DNA of 64,000 nt from Paenibacillus kribbensis. GTDB lineage: Bacteria; Bacillota; Bacilli; Paenibacillales; Paenibacillaceae. The stretch is from NCBI RefSeq assembly GCF_002240415.1, contig NZ_CP020028.1, positions 3,497,501 to 3,561,500 of the forward strand, in the 5' to 3' direction. Position numbers and translations under genes: made by a program. Within the stretch, counting starts at the first letter, position 1, and every line of letters starts with the position of its first letter. The notes beneath the pieces are model-generated. The model was not told the origin of the DNA, searched no databases, and saw only the letters and a list, made by a program, of their open reading frames with translations. Positions 52,544-62,179 of this stretch are shown in pieces.

Positions 52544-53542
52544 ATGAAACGCACTATATTTAAAAGAGCACTACTGATTATGAGCTTAATCGCTGTTTTA
52601 GGAATTTTGGTGTATGAAGCACGTGCCATTTATCATACGCCTGCAGTTAAAGGGACTCACCGTACACGCACGGCTAATGCGGATCGACTGGTACGCCATC
52701 TATTCTCGCTGACGCCTACACCGGATAAAGTATATTACCAGAACAAAGTCATTGTCCTGATGTATCATGAGGTGACCAAGTCCCCGCCTGATCCCGGTGC
52801 ACTGAAGCTCAGTAATTTTACGAAGCAATTGGACGAAATGAAAGCGAACGGCTTCCGCTGGATTACGATGAAAGAATATACGAACTTTATTTTACATAAA
52901 GCCAAGGTTCCCGATAATGCGGTACTCATGACATTCGACGATGGCTATGAATCCTTTTATACGGACACCTTTCCCGTGTTAAAAGCGTACCGCGTACCGG
53001 CAACCAATTTTCTCATCACATCCACAATCAGCAATCCCAAGCACATTGGTATTCGAAAGCTGACATGGGATCAAATTCAGCAAATGCATGCCGAAGGGAT
53101 TGATTTTTATAATCATACCAATGACCAGCATGCGTATGGATACTCCAATACAGCACGTACCAAGCAGAAGCCGCTTTTAATGGGTCCGATGTATTCGAAA
53201 AAGCTGGGACGGATGGAAACCGAGGATGAGTTTAAACAGCGAGTTTACACCGATCTGGATACGGCTGATAAGAAGCTGTTCAAGCATCTGCACAATGATC
53301 AGAAGGTACTTGCTTTTCCTTATGGCGGATATACTGAGGAAACACTAAAGATTTGCCGTTCCCTGGGCATAGACGTCACGTTCACGGTGAAACGTGGCAT
53401 TAATTCACCGGGACAGACGAATGGCTACCGCGTCAATGCAGGCGGAATACACAACATCCCGGAAGTCTTGGTGCAATATATGAAGGAGGGTGCTCCCCTT
53501 CGGCCATTGCCATTTGCCCAAGGTCCCAACAAGGTATCATAA
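52544..53542 (+). CDS. Membrane-anchored polysaccharide deacetylase
   Basis: Carbohydrate esterase 4-type enzyme with one N-terminal anchor helix (about residues 8-27) and a NodB domain outside. Motif 1 is LMTFDDGYES (metal-binding Asp). The metal His pair is in YNHTNDQH, spaced differently from the usual H-S/T-x-x-H. FPYGGYTEETLK follows, where the common Arg is replaced by Gly. It may act on cell-wall or exopolysaccharide N-acetyl sugars. The ATG at 52544 follows GGGGGA, about ten bases upstream. Confidence 0.88.
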   Translation: MKRTIFKRALLIMSLIAVLGILVYEARAIYHTPAVKGTHRTRTANADRLVRHLFSLTPTPDKVYYQNKVIVLMYHEVTKSPPDPGALKLSNFTKQLDEMKANGFRWITMKEYTNFILHKAKVPDNAVLMTFDDGYESFYTDTFPVLKAYRVPATNFLITSTISNPKHIGIRKLTWDQIQQMHAEGIDFYNHTNDQHAYGYSNTARTKQKPLLMGPMYSKKLGRMETEDEFKQRVYTDLDTADKKLFKHLHNDQKVLAFPYGGYTEETLKICRSLGIDVTFTVKRGINSPGQTNGYRVNAGGIHNIPEVLVQYMKEGAPLRPLPFAQGPNKVS

Positions 53543-53569
53543 AACCGTTGTCTAGCTCATTTCAAGATC

Positions 53570-53637
53570 AAAAAGAACCTTTAAACCATGTGTGGGGTCA
53601 TTCCCGTCCCTATGCTCTGGTTTAAAGGTTCTTTTGG
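53570..53637 (+). terminator. Terminator of the deacetylase (bidirectional)
   Basis: AAGAACCTTTAAACCA (53573-53588) pairs perfectly with TGGTTTAAAGGTTCTT (53618-53633). Short T and A runs on both sides let it serve the converging traX gene too. Confidence 0.88.
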
Positions 53638-53653
53638 GTTGATGAGATAAAAT

Positions 53654-54274
53654 TTAGGGCCAAATGCGAATCGCCGCAATAACAGCCAAATGCACCGGGT
53701 AAAAGCTGCGCCACAGCCAACGCGGAACCCGATTATAAAATCCGCTCTCTCCGGCTGCAAAACAGGCAATCAGAATGCTGGACAGCAGACTAAAATGCTG
53801 GATATTCGCATGGTGCACCAGATCATACACCACGTTCAAAGCAAAATGGGCAGCAACCATCATAGATGAACGTGTATACCGATATATAAGGACAAGCAGC
53901 AGCCCATAGGCTCCGTAATCCATCATGCTAAGCTCCATGATCAGAGCTGTCAGGACATACAGGCACGTAATTGCAGCCCAATGCTTCAAGCGGGACGCAG
54001 CAGCCAGCGCCAGCAATGAAGCCAACAGCGTCCAGACTACATTCGGCCTGTACACATCAAATGCCAGCATATAGGGTAATTGGGAAATCAGGGCGAGCCC
54101 AAGTAGACGGAGCATGTAGCTTCGCATATCTCTTGTCCGGGCATACCCCAAATACAGCGCGTACGCATAAATGGGAAAAGCAAGCCTGCCAGCAATTCTC
54201 CAAGCCGGATCTGCCGGGAAAAACACAAGTCCGACATGGTCAATCAGCATCGTCAGCATGGCCAACCAGTACAT
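53654..54274 (-). CDS. TraX-family membrane protein
   Basis: A 206-residue protein with about seven transmembrane helices. The opening WLAMLTMLIDHVGLVFFP and the segment GRLAFPIYAYALYLGYARTRD are TraX family hallmarks. E. coli TraX acetylates F pilin; chromosomal relatives in Firmicutes have no known substrate. It lies 19 bases downstream of ccpN on the same strand. The ATG follows AAGGGGG. Confidence 0.88.
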   Translation of the reverse strand: MYWLAMLTMLIDHVGLVFFPADPAWRIAGRLAFPIYAYALYLGYARTRDMRSYMLRLLGLALISQLPYMLAFDVYRPNVVWTLLASLLALAAASRLKHWAAITCLYVLTALIMELSMMDYGAYGLLLVLIYRYTRSSMMVAAHFALNVVYDLVHHANIQHFSLLSSILIACFAAGESGFYNRVPRWLWRSFYPVHLAVIAAIRIWP

Positions 54275-54293
54275 ATAAGGCCCCCTTATTGTT

Positions 54294-54938
54294 TTATGTC
54301 CTTTCCTCCGTCAGGCTCAAAATGGCGTTCATGATGTCCGTTTTTGTAACCCGTCCCACCAGGCCCTTAATTTGAGTTGGGTAGGCATATTGCTCGTCCA
54401 GAACCGGAAGGCAATTGACCTGATGACGCACCAGCCTCGATATGGCGTCCAGCAATGAATCCCCCGGAAGCAGCGTTGTCATCTGTGCCCGTCGCGTCAT
54501 AGCCATAGTCACGGGAACAGTGTGAAGATCGGTATGCCCCAGCATGACCTTCAGCAAATCCTTGCGGGTAACAATGCCAATGAACTCCTGCTCCTCCCCT
54601 GTAACCATTAGCGTGCCTGTATTTTGCTGAAATAGCATCAACACGGCATCATAGGCGGTAGCATCGCCGGATATCAAGATCGGTTCACTAAGTATATCAG
54701 CCACAGTCAGCTTTTTCAGCATGCTGCCGACATGGCTATCATATTTGGGGTAACGCCCTGGCAAGTACCCTACCTTGGGCTTGGCATCTACCAGCCCAAG
54801 CATCACGAGCAAAGCCAGATCAGACCGGAGCGTCGGTCGTGTCAGCCCCAGCTCTTCGGCAATTTTATCCCCCGTAACAGGCGCCAGGCGCTGGACAATA
54901 TCAACGATTTCACGCTGTCTTTCGGACAGTTGAATCAT
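54294..54938 (-). CDS. ccpN: Transcriptional repressor CcpN (HTH-CBS)
   Basis: In Bacillus CcpN represses gluconeogenic genes (gapB, pckA) during glycolysis, sensing ATP/ADP. The 214-residue protein has an N-terminal winged helix-turn-helix (GDKIAEELGLTRPTLRSDLALLVMLGLV) and two CBS domains (about 80-140 and 145-210; VTRKDLLKVMLGH and VGRVTKTDIMNAIL). The ATG at 54936-54938 follows AAGGAGG. It is divergent from a transaldolase-type aldolase gene, a context that suits central-carbon control. Confidence 0.9.
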   Translation of the reverse strand: MIQLSERQREIVDIVQRLAPVTGDKIAEELGLTRPTLRSDLALLVMLGLVDAKPKVGYLPGRYPKYDSHVGSMLKKLTVADILSEPILISGDATAYDAVLMLFQQNTGTLMVTGEEQEFIGIVTRKDLLKVMLGHTDLHTVPVTMAMTRRAQMTTLLPGDSLLDAISRLVRHQVNCLPVLDEQYAYPTQIKGLVGRVTKTDIMNAILSLTEERT

Positions 54939-55189
54939 GATTACCTCCTTATAGAATGGGGTAGAATACATTATAGATGAGCATAGATCGGCAAATTTCA
55001 GCATTTTCCGACAATTCATCAAATTTTAATCATGTAGCGCTTGTTTTCAAATTTAAAATGTGTCACAATTAAACATGTAATACATACTAATTATAAGTTT
55101 AACGTGTGCAATAAGCTACATTTAAATATGTTCATGCACATCGTGCTTGATATGTATTATGTATGATATAACCCTGAGGAGGAAATCAA

Positions 55190-55837
55190 ATGAAATTTTT
55201 CTTGGATACTGGTAACATTGAAGAAATCAAACGTATTGAACGTTTGGGTCTGGTTGATGGTGTAACAACGAACCCTTCGCTGATCGCCAAGGAAGGCCGA
55301 GTGTTCAAGGAAGTCATTCAGGAGATTTGCAGTATCGTCGAAGGCCCTGTAAGTGCTGAGGTTATTGGCCTGAAGGCTGAAGATATGCTCAAGGAAGCTT
55401 ATGACATTGCGAAATGGGCACCTAACGTCGTTATCAAGCTGCCTATGACCGAAGACGGCTTGTACGCTTGTAACGAGCTGACCAAGAACGGAATCAAAAC
55501 GAATGTAACACTGATTTTCTCCGCAGCTCAAGGTCTGATGGCTGCCAAAGCTGGCGCTACTTTTATCAGCCCATTCGTAGGCCGTCTGGACGATATTGCT
55601 GTTGACGGTATGAAGCTGATTCGTGATCTGAGACAAATTTTGGATTTCCATGATCTGAAATCCGAAATCATCGCAGCTTCGATCCGTAACATCAAGCATG
55701 TGGAAGATGCTGCTCTGGCTGGCGCGCATATCGCCACCATTCCAGGCTCCTTGCTTCCTTCCCTGTGGAAGCACCCACTGACAGACAGCGGTATTGAACG
55801 CTTCCTGAAGGACTGGGAAACGGTACCTAAGGCTTAA
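55190..55837 (+). CDS. fsa: TalC/Fsa-type transaldolase or fructose-6-phosphate aldolase
   Basis: Class I aldolase of 215 residues acting in or near the pentose-phosphate pathway. The start [13 protein letters not shown], the block [15 protein letters not shown], the Schiff-base Lys in [11 protein letters not shown] and [14 protein letters not shown] are typical of the small transaldolase family. Distinguishing transaldolase from fructose-6-phosphate aldolase needs assay. GAGGAGG precedes the ATG, and the gene stands alone before a terminator. Confidence 0.94.
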   Translation: MKFFLDTGNIEEIKRIERLGLVDGVTTNPSLIAKEGRVFKEVIQEICSIVEGPVSAEVIGLKAEDMLKEAYDIAKWAPNVVIKLPMTEDGLYACNELTKNGIKTNVTLIFSAAQGLMAAKAGATFISPFVGRLDDIAVDGMKLIRDLRQILDFHDLKSEIIAASIRNIKHVEDAALAGAHIATIPGSLLPSLWKHPLTDSGIERFLKDWETVPKA

Positions 55838-55872
55838 TTCGCCATGGATGGCAAACTATATTGCGTTACACG

Positions 55873-55903
55873 AACAGCCCGTATACTGCGGGCTGTTTTT
55901 TGC
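55873..55903 (+). terminator. Terminator of fsa
   Basis: AACAGCCCG (55873-55881) pairs with CGGGCTGTT (55889-55897), followed by six T. Confidence 0.92.
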
Positions 55904-55976
55904 TCATTCCCCCTCTCCCTCCCTCAAGGTAGCTGCATTGGCAACATTCATCACTTCCCTCCTTACACAAATTTTT

Positions 55977-56005
55977 TTGACAAAACAATTTGTTTTACAT
56001 ATAAT
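55977..56005 (+). promoter_or_regulatory. Consensus promoter of the marR-MFS operon
   Basis: TTGACA (55977-55982) and TATAAT (56000-56005) are exactly 17 bases apart. Confidence 0.92.
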
Positions 56006-56018
56006 TGTTTTAACAATT
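55982..56018 (+). promoter_or_regulatory. Two MarR operators nested in the promoter
   Basis: AAAACAATTTGTTTT (55982-55996) fills the spacer. AATTGTTTTAACAATT (56003-56018) overlaps the -10 and the start site. Both are perfect dyads and share the AACAATT/AATTGTT half site. Confidence 0.65.
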
Positions 56019-56068
56019 AATTGATTTCGGAATAATTTATTTAGGGAAAAAATAGAAAGGGGTAGCTT

Positions 56069-56512
56069 ATGAATGACTTACCTATTGGCATGCTGCTGGG
56101 GATTACCCATCGCAAAATGAGTCAGCAGCTCTCACTTTCCCTTAAACCTTATGATATTTCCCCAGAGCAATGGTTGGTTCTGTACCAAATCTACCAGTCC
56201 GAGGGTTTAAATCAGAAGGAAATTGCAGCCAAGGCGGTAAAGGATCAGCCCACCACGACTCGAATTATTGATTTGCTCGACAAGAAGGGCTGGGTGCGAC
56301 GTGTGAATAGTCCCCAGGACCGTCGGGCCTATTTGCTTCATTTGACTGAGGCGGGACGCCAGCTGGTTGAGAAGACACTTCCTGTCGAACGTGATGTCAA
56401 CCTCGATTTTGTAAAGGGTATTTCTTCTGACGAGCTACAGCAATTCCGCCAAACGCTTTTACAAATTCACGCCAACATAAGCGAATCAGAGCAACAAGGA
56501 GAGAACGATTAA
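56069..56512 (+). CDS. MarR-family repressor of an MFS exporter
   Basis: Winged-helix regulator of 147 residues. The recognition helices are NQKEIAAKAVKDQPTTTRIIDLLDKKGWVRR and the wing is NSPQDRRAYLLHLTEAG. The stop is one base from the MFS start, so the two are cotranscribed, and the gene probably controls both through the nested operators. AAAGGGG lies just before the ATG. Confidence 0.92.
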   Translation: MNDLPIGMLLGITHRKMSQQLSLSLKPYDISPEQWLVLYQIYQSEGLNQKEIAAKAVKDQPTTTRIIDLLDKKGWVRRVNSPQDRRAYLLHLTEAGRQLVEKTLPVERDVNLDFVKGISSDELQQFRQTLLQIHANISESEQQGEND

Positions 56513-56513
56513 T

Positions 56514-57713
56514 ATGCAACAAGGCAAGCAACCTCTTTGGACCAAGGAATTTATCGTTCTAACGGTCTCCAATCTATTTTTATTTCTGGAATTACAGATG
56601 ATCGTATCTTCCATTCCTTCCTATGTGAAAAATGCATTCCATGCCACTTCCGTTCAGGTTAGTCTTGTGACGACGTTGTTCGCATTAAGCGCAATTGTAG
56701 CAAGGCTTTTTTCTGCACGTATGCTGGAAAAAGGACATCGCAGCGCCCTGATTTTCATCGGACTGCTGTTTGCTCTCATAGGAACGCTGGGATACAGTGT
56801 TTCACCAACGATTGCAGTGCTGCTGCTCATGCGAATGCTGTTTGGGATTGGCTTTGGCATGAGCAGCACTGCCTTTCCAACGATGGCCACTGAAGTGATC
56901 CCGTCCAAACGACTTGGTGAAGGGATGGGATTTTTCAGTTTGTCCACCAGCTTAGCCATGTCCATTGGACCGACCATAGGCATATCCATGCTGCAAAACG
57001 GCAGCTTTAACCTGCTTGTATTTACGACATCAGCCGTGATTGTTGTTATTTTTCCACTGGCTTACTGGCTGGTTCGTACATTGCCCAAAGGGCATATCGA
57101 GCCGCCGATGGTTCCTTTGGAAGAGGGACGAAAACCAGCATTGAACCGCAAATTATGGATTCCCGCTTTGCTGAATATGCTGATGTCGATCACCTATGGC
57201 GGATTAATCAGCTTTATGGCGCTTTACGGGGATGAAGCCCATCTTTCGCACCCTGCCTACTTTTTTCTGTTTAATGCGATATCCGTACTGATTGTGCGTC
57301 CCTTCTCGGGTCGTATTTATGATAAAAAAGGGGCAAAATCACTGCTCATTCCCGGATCATTGTTTCTGATGGGCGGTCTGATCCTGCTTTCCTACGCACA
57401 CAGTGACGCCCTCATGTATCTGTCTGCATTTTGCTACGGTATCGGTTACGGCATCATGCAACCAACCCTGCAAACCTGGATGATTCAGGTCGTATCTCCC
57501 AAGCAGAGAGGCATGGCAAACGGTATGTTTCTCAATTCCCTTGATTTCGGAATTGCTGCCGGAGCGCTTATCCTCGGCATTATCGCCAAAGCAAGTGATT
57601 ATGCGTGGATGTATCGTCTTTCCTCGCTGTTTATTGTGCTGTTCCTGCTGATCTATGTCATGCAAATCATCGCAAGCCGCAAATCTGAAACGCAAGTGCC
57701 TCTTGAGGGGTAA
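56514..57713 (+). CDS. MFS transporter, MarR-controlled exporter
   Basis: Twelve-helix transporter of 399 residues. The helix 2-3 loop carries SARMLEKGHRSALI (a weak form of the family motif). The second half has RPFSGRIYDKKGAKSLL and GMANGMFLNSLDFGIAAGALI, a drug:H+ antiporter pattern of the YfiS/YttB type. Coupling to a MarR repressor suggests inducible efflux; the inducer is unknown. Confidence 0.9.
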   Translation: MQQGKQPLWTKEFIVLTVSNLFLFLELQMIVSSIPSYVKNAFHATSVQVSLVTTLFALSAIVARLFSARMLEKGHRSALIFIGLLFALIGTLGYSVSPTIAVLLLMRMLFGIGFGMSSTAFPTMATEVIPSKRLGEGMGFFSLSTSLAMSIGPTIGISMLQNGSFNLLVFTTSAVIVVIFPLAYWLVRTLPKGHIEPPMVPLEEGRKPALNRKLWIPALLNMLMSITYGGLISFMALYGDEAHLSHPAYFFLFNAISVLIVRPFSGRIYDKKGAKSLLIPGSLFLMGGLILLSYAHSDALMYLSAFCYGIGYGIMQPTLQTWMIQVVSPKQRGMANGMFLNSLDFGIAAGALILGIIAKASDYAWMYRLSSLFIVLFLLIYVMQIIASRKSETQVPLEG

Positions 57714-57716
57714 TCT

Positions 57717-57762
57717 AAAAAAAGCATCCGTTGCCATGCTTTATGGTTTCGGATGCTTTTTC
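57717..57762 (+). terminator. Terminator shared by two converging MFS genes
   Basis: AAAAGCATCCG (57720-57730) pairs with CGGATGCTTTT (57750-57760). A-run and T-run tails on both sides make it bidirectional. Confidence 0.88.
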
Positions 57763-57780
57763 ATTTAGAAATATATGCTT

Positions 57781-59091
57781 TTATTTAGCAGGAGTTTTGC
57801 GTCTTAGCTTGGAAGAAAGCGGCTTATCTCGCATCACTCCTGTTGACCCTTCGGTCGTTTTCATACGATTAACGGATGCGTCATCTGCCGTTTCATCCTG
57901 CTCCGGTTTGACTGCAAACAGCATTAACAGAGCGGCCACCCCTCCCACTCCGGCCATTACGCCAAAGAGCAGACCATGTCCACTGCGACCCTGCAGTAAG
58001 GATACAACCGGTGGACCTAACGACACCCCGACAAAGCGCATGCTGCTGTACAAGGCAGTAATGGTTCCGCGCTCCTCTTTTTCAATCCCCTTTGTAATTA
58101 AGGCATCCAAACAAGGCAGTGCCAGCCCAATTCCCCCGCCCCCTAGAGTAAACAATCCGATCACCACGTAGATATTTTCAAAAAATCCGAGAATACCAAA
58201 GCTGATCGTCAATATCGCCAAACCGCTCAAGCCAATCCATTTCATGCGCTTCTTATGCTTGCCAATGATCTTGCCTCCCAAATAAGAGCACAGACAAAGG
58301 GAAATCAGCGGTATGGCCAGCACAAAGCCCTTCCAGACTCCATGAAGGTGGTAACGGCTTTCCAGTATGTCGGATAGGTAGAATAAGACGCCAAAAATGA
58401 CGAACATACAAATACCGCCCATAGCAAAAATAGCATATAGCCAGCGTCCTTTTTCGGCAAGCACCTGCTTTACTTTTCCAGCAAACTCCCGAAACGTAGT
58501 CGGTTGATTCTTACGCTTGGGCACATGGATCAGCCAAAGCACTAAAATAAGCGAAATCAGACAGAGGACCGGAATCACCGCCAGTGGCAAAAACCACAGA
58601 ACTGCTCCCAATGCGGCACCGAGTATCGGACTTAACACTTTTCCGAATGTATTATAGGTCTCGACCACACCCAGGTTCTTGCTGGCCTCATTCTCATCCT
58701 CGTACAGATCACCCACAAGCGGAATGACGATTGGAAAAGCTCCTGCCGCTCCCGCTCCCTGAAGCAGGCGACCTCCTATAATGGTCCAATACGCTGCCAT
58801 ATCTTGAGGCAGCCATGCTCCCGCTGCAGAAATCCCCCCTCCTATGACCGTCAGCACCAAGCTGGGAACGATCACCGCTTTGCGTCCATATCGGTCGGAG
58901 AGATAGCCTGCAATCGGAATCAGCAAAATAGCCACCACCGCATATACCGTAATCAGCATGCTAATGCGTAAAGAATTTACATGCAGCTTACGTCCAATTT
59001 CCGGTAATACAGGAATCAGCATCGAATTACCCAGCGTCATCATCAGCGGGATGGAACCTAATGCAAGCAGGATTCCTTTATTTTGTTGCAT
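57781..59091 (-). CDS. MFS transporter of the Bmr/TetA type
   Basis: Multidrug or tetracycline-type antiporter, 436 residues. Canonical motif GYLSDRYGRKAVIVPSL follows helix 2, and the motif-C-like segment GGRLLQGAGAAGAFPI occurs in helix 4. A basic C-terminal tail of about 40 residues is unusual. The ATG at 59089-59091 follows AAAGGTGG. Neither a regulator nor a partner gene is attached. Confidence 0.9.
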   Translation of the reverse strand: MQQNKGILLALGSIPLMMTLGNSMLIPVLPEIGRKLHVNSLRISMLITVYAVVAILLIPIAGYLSDRYGRKAVIVPSLVLTVIGGGISAAGAWLPQDMAAYWTIIGGRLLQGAGAAGAFPIVIPLVGDLYEDENEASKNLGVVETYNTFGKVLSPILGAALGAVLWFLPLAVIPVLCLISLILVLWLIHVPKRKNQPTTFREFAGKVKQVLAEKGRWLYAIFAMGGICMFVIFGVLFYLSDILESRYHLHGVWKGFVLAIPLISLCLCSYLGGKIIGKHKKRMKWIGLSGLAILTISFGILGFFENIYVVIGLFTLGGGGIGLALPCLDALITKGIEKEERGTITALYSSMRFVGVSLGPPVVSLLQGRSGHGLLFGVMAGVGGVAALLMLFAVKPEQDETADDASVNRMKTTEGSTGVMRDKPLSSKLRRKTPAK

Positions 59092-59181
59092 CCCGTTACC
59101 ACCTTTGTACAAGTAATAACACAGCTGTACAGATTCTTGGAACAGGTATTATTGTGTTTACATAGGTGTAGATTTATGCGG

Positions 59182-60897
59182 CTATACCTTAAATCCTCCG
59201 ACCCTTGCATTCAGGAGCTGCGACATATCCGCCAGCGTGTGAATGGATGATGCAATTTCCTCCATGGAAGCCTGCTGCTCCTCAGCCGCTGCGCTGACGC
59301 TCTGCGTTCCCCCTGCCGACCGCTCCGCAACCTCGCGGATGCGTTCTACGGCTTCTACCATCCGTTCTGAGCTGCCCGACATCTGCTCCACTGACCGATT
59401 TACACCGTGAATCTGTTCGCTGACCTGGTGAATGGAGCTTCCAATCTGACGAAATGCTGTTTCAGCGGATTGCATGACCTTTACACCGGACTGCACTTCA
59501 ACTGTCCCGGCCTCCATACTTGATGACACATTCCCGACATGATCCTGAATATTTTGCACAAAATGTGTGATTTCCGCTGCCGAGACCGTTACCTGCTCGG
59601 CCAATCTTCTTACCTCTGAGGCAACCACAGCAAAGCCTTTGCCCTGCTCTCCCGCTCTTGCCGCTTCAATGGACGCGTTAAGCGCAAGCATTCCTGTCTG
59701 CTTGGCAATTCCGGTAATGACGGAGCCGATCATTCCAATCTGCTCGGCCTGTTCACTGAGCAAACGTACAGCTTGTGCAGAGCTGTCTACACTTTCGCTG
59801 ACTTTTACCATTTGACGCATGGCCTGACCTATCGATTGTTCCCCCGCTGCCGCTTCTTTAGTAACCGTATCAGACAGCTCGTACACCTGCTGGCTTGTCA
59901 CTGCAATATGCTCCAGTTCATGGGCAAGCTCCTTCACGGTATCTGTGGTTCGTGCAATATCATCGACCTGATGCTCCATACCAGACGCAAGCTCTTCCAT
60001 GATCCCGGAAGTATGACGATTGGCCTGGTTCATTTCCCCGGTATTTACGCTAACCCGCTCAGCGGTGACGGATAATGTACGCGCCGTATCCTGGGCATCC
60101 ACTATAATATTGCGAAATCCCTCGATCAGCTTATTGTAAGAGCTGGCAATCATACCGATCTCGTCTTTGGACATAATATCAAGTCGGCCGCGCAAATCTC
60201 CTCCGCCTTTTGACATTTCCAGCAACTGCTCGTTCATATGGTGCAACGGTCGAATGGAACGAATCAAAATGATAGATTGAGCAATACTGTAAATAATAAT
60301 AAGAAGTCCTACAATACTCGTGATCAAGGTCGTGTTGGTCATCGTTTGATGTGCCTGTTGCACTTTCACGGTCACCATGTCATCTTGAGCCTTGACGAAG
60401 GCTAACATCTTAACATCAAGCTGCTTGCGCAGAACCCGTTCATTTTCAAAATCACCCAGCAAATCGGAAAACGGCGGGAACGTGCTTCTTGTACTCCGAT
60501 ACCCCGCTGTGTTCATTAAGCTATGAACCTGGTTCATATAGCCATTGATCCCTGTCTTGAGATCAGCCATCTTTTTCTTCATATCCTCACTGCCTGTACC
60601 CAGCAAAGCTTCCGTCTGCTGCAGCAGCTTTACAATTTCACTCTGTTTGTTGTCGATCTCTCGCCCGTACTGCTCGTCCCGAGTCAGTAAATATCCCCGT
60701 TCATCATTGGATATCCCGTTCAGCAAAAATTGAAGCGACTTTGAGTTATACGCAATCGTCTCCTCACGGTTCAAAATATCCTTGTACTCGTTCTCGCTAT
60801 GTACGCTTAAGATGTAATTTGTCAGCAGCATGGCCGCAATCACACCTGGAATTAGCAGCGCGCTAAGAATCATTTTGGCCTTAATTGTTAAATTCAT
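59182..60897 (-). CDS. Methyl-accepting chemotaxis protein (four-helix sensor)
   Basis: Chemoreceptor of 571 residues. Two transmembrane helices (about 10-30 and 187-208) enclose an alpha-helical sensor of about 150 residues with the [18 protein letters not shown] pattern seen in CHASE3/four-helix-bundle sensors. A HAMP region and signalling domain follow; the tip is [20 protein letters not shown]. The sensor differs in kind from that of the other chemoreceptor in this window. Confidence 0.93.
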   Translation of the reverse strand: MNLTIKAKMILSALLIPGVIAAMLLTNYILSVHSENEYKDILNREETIAYNSKSLQFLLNGISNDERGYLLTRDEQYGREIDNKQSEIVKLLQQTEALLGTGSEDMKKKMADLKTGINGYMNQVHSLMNTAGYRSTRSTFPPFSDLLGDFENERVLRKQLDVKMLAFVKAQDDMVTVKVQQAHQTMTNTTLITSIVGLLIIIYSIAQSIILIRSIRPLHHMNEQLLEMSKGGGDLRGRLDIMSKDEIGMIASSYNKLIEGFRNIIVDAQDTARTLSVTAERVSVNTGEMNQANRHTSGIMEELASGMEHQVDDIARTTDTVKELAHELEHIAVTSQQVYELSDTVTKEAAAGEQSIGQAMRQMVKVSESVDSSAQAVRLLSEQAEQIGMIGSVITGIAKQTGMLALNASIEAARAGEQGKGFAVVASEVRRLAEQVTVSAAEITHFVQNIQDHVGNVSSSMEAGTVEVQSGVKVMQSAETAFRQIGSSIHQVSEQIHGVNRSVEQMSGSSERMVEAVERIREVAERSAGGTQSVSAAAEEQQASMEEIASSIHTLADMSQLLNARVGGFKV

Positions 60898-60942
60898 AAA
60901 TCGATCCCCCAGTTATGTCTGAATAAAATGTCAACCTATTAT

Positions 60943-60968
60943 ATATCGTTTAATTCAGCATATTTTTG
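60943..60968 (-). promoter_or_regulatory. Possible sigma-D promoter of the chemoreceptor
   Basis: The minus strand has CAAA (60965-60968), a 14-base spacer and AACGATAT (60943-60950), close to the motility sigma pattern TAAA-N15-GCCGATAT. It lies 46 bases before the start codon. Confidence 0.3.
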
Positions 60969-61055
60969 AAGTTTTCTTGCTTTTATTTGTCGGATTTAAA
61001 TGTTTAAAATGATATACTATGTTTTTGTATGCCATAAGCCTCAAGGAGGACCTGT

Positions 61056-62021
61056 ATGAAAAGTTTGGAGCTTACTTCGCTTATTCACGAGCTTCACGAG
61101 CTGGAAACCCGTAGTTGCCTGATTGAGCAACAGGGGAAGATGATATTGGAATACTATCGTGAGCCTGCAACCACAAGCGAACTCTATAAAATAAATTCCT
61201 GTACTAAAAGCGTATTGTCGGCATTAGTCAGTATCGCCATCGACCAGCAAATCGTACCCCAATCGGATACGCCGATCCTCGAATTTTTCCCGAGACTGGC
61301 TGAAGACAGTGACCCTCAAAAGCGTGAAATTACGATTGAGCATCTACTAACGATGTCAGCAGGCTTTAACTGGACGGAATTTGGCGGACAAAATTCTTTT
61401 CCGACCATGAGCAAAACGTCTGATTGGGTACAATTTGTACTTTCGCAGCCATTATCAGATCTACCGGGTACACGAATGGAGTACAGTTCTGGCTGTTCCC
61501 AGCTTTTGGCCACCATACTGCGTCATGCTTGCGGACAAACAGTAGCTGAATTCGCCGAGCAGCAATTATTCCAACCACTCGGTATCGAAAGCTATTATTG
61601 GGAAACCGACCCTCAAGGCACTCATACTGGAGGCTTCGGGCTACATCTCAAGCCGATGGACATGCTCAAATTCGGACGGCTTTATCTGAACGAAGGAGGC
61701 TGGGACGGACGCCAGCTCATCCAAAAGGAGACGGTCCGTTACTCCACTCGTCCGTTCCTTCCGGCCGTCAAACCACAAAAAGCATTTTACGGCTGGCACT
61801 GGTGGACCTCTTCCTTTTTGGAGGATACAGGTTTAGACAAAACAGCAAAAAGCACTGAAACGCAATATTATTACGCACTCGGCTTTGGTGGTCAATATAT
61901 CGTTGTCGTCCCGTCATATGATATGGTAGTTGTCGTTACTGCCGATAAATTCAAAAAGAAACGAACCCCTGTGGATATTTTCCGGCAGTATATTGTACCG
62001 CTGCTGCTCCAGCAAGCATAG
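61056..62021 (+). CDS. Serine hydrolase of the beta-lactamase/class C fold
   Basis: Cytosolic penicillin-binding-protein-like hydrolase, 321 residues, no signal peptide. The SxxK motif is SCTK at about residues 48-51, the second motif is YSS (in MEYSSGCSQLL), and the third lies in GFGGQYIVVVP in place of KTG. The loop FGLHLKPMDMLKFGRLYLNEGGW is typical of the esterase/beta-lactamase family. It may be an esterase or peptidase. AAGGAGG precedes the ATG. Confidence 0.9.
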   Translation: MKSLELTSLIHELHELETRSCLIEQQGKMILEYYREPATTSELYKINSCTKSVLSALVSIAIDQQIVPQSDTPILEFFPRLAEDSDPQKREITIEHLLTMSAGFNWTEFGGQNSFPTMSKTSDWVQFVLSQPLSDLPGTRMEYSSGCSQLLATILRHACGQTVAEFAEQQLFQPLGIESYYWETDPQGTHTGGFGLHLKPMDMLKFGRLYLNEGGWDGRQLIQKETVRYSTRPFLPAVKPQKAFYGWHWWTSSFLEDTGLDKTAKSTETQYYYALGFGGQYIVVVPSYDMVVVVTADKFKKKRTPVDIFRQYIVPLLLQQA

Positions 62022-62073
62022 ACGGTACATCACAATCAAAGTTGAAAATCCCCCTAATAGACAACCCAAGTGC

Positions 62074-62112
62074 AAAAAAGGGTCTGCCCGTTTAATCAGG
62101 CAAACCCTTTTC
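62074..62112 (+). terminator. Terminator between the serine hydrolase and GH31 genes
   Basis: An AAAAGGGT/ACCCTTTT-type stem (one bulge) contains an inner TGCC/GGCA stem. T and A runs on both sides make it bidirectional. Confidence 0.8.
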
Positions 62113-62179
62113 TGCGATTCACTCGCCATACTATGCAAATGATACTATGCCATTTTTACCGGCGAACGAGCGCTTTTAC

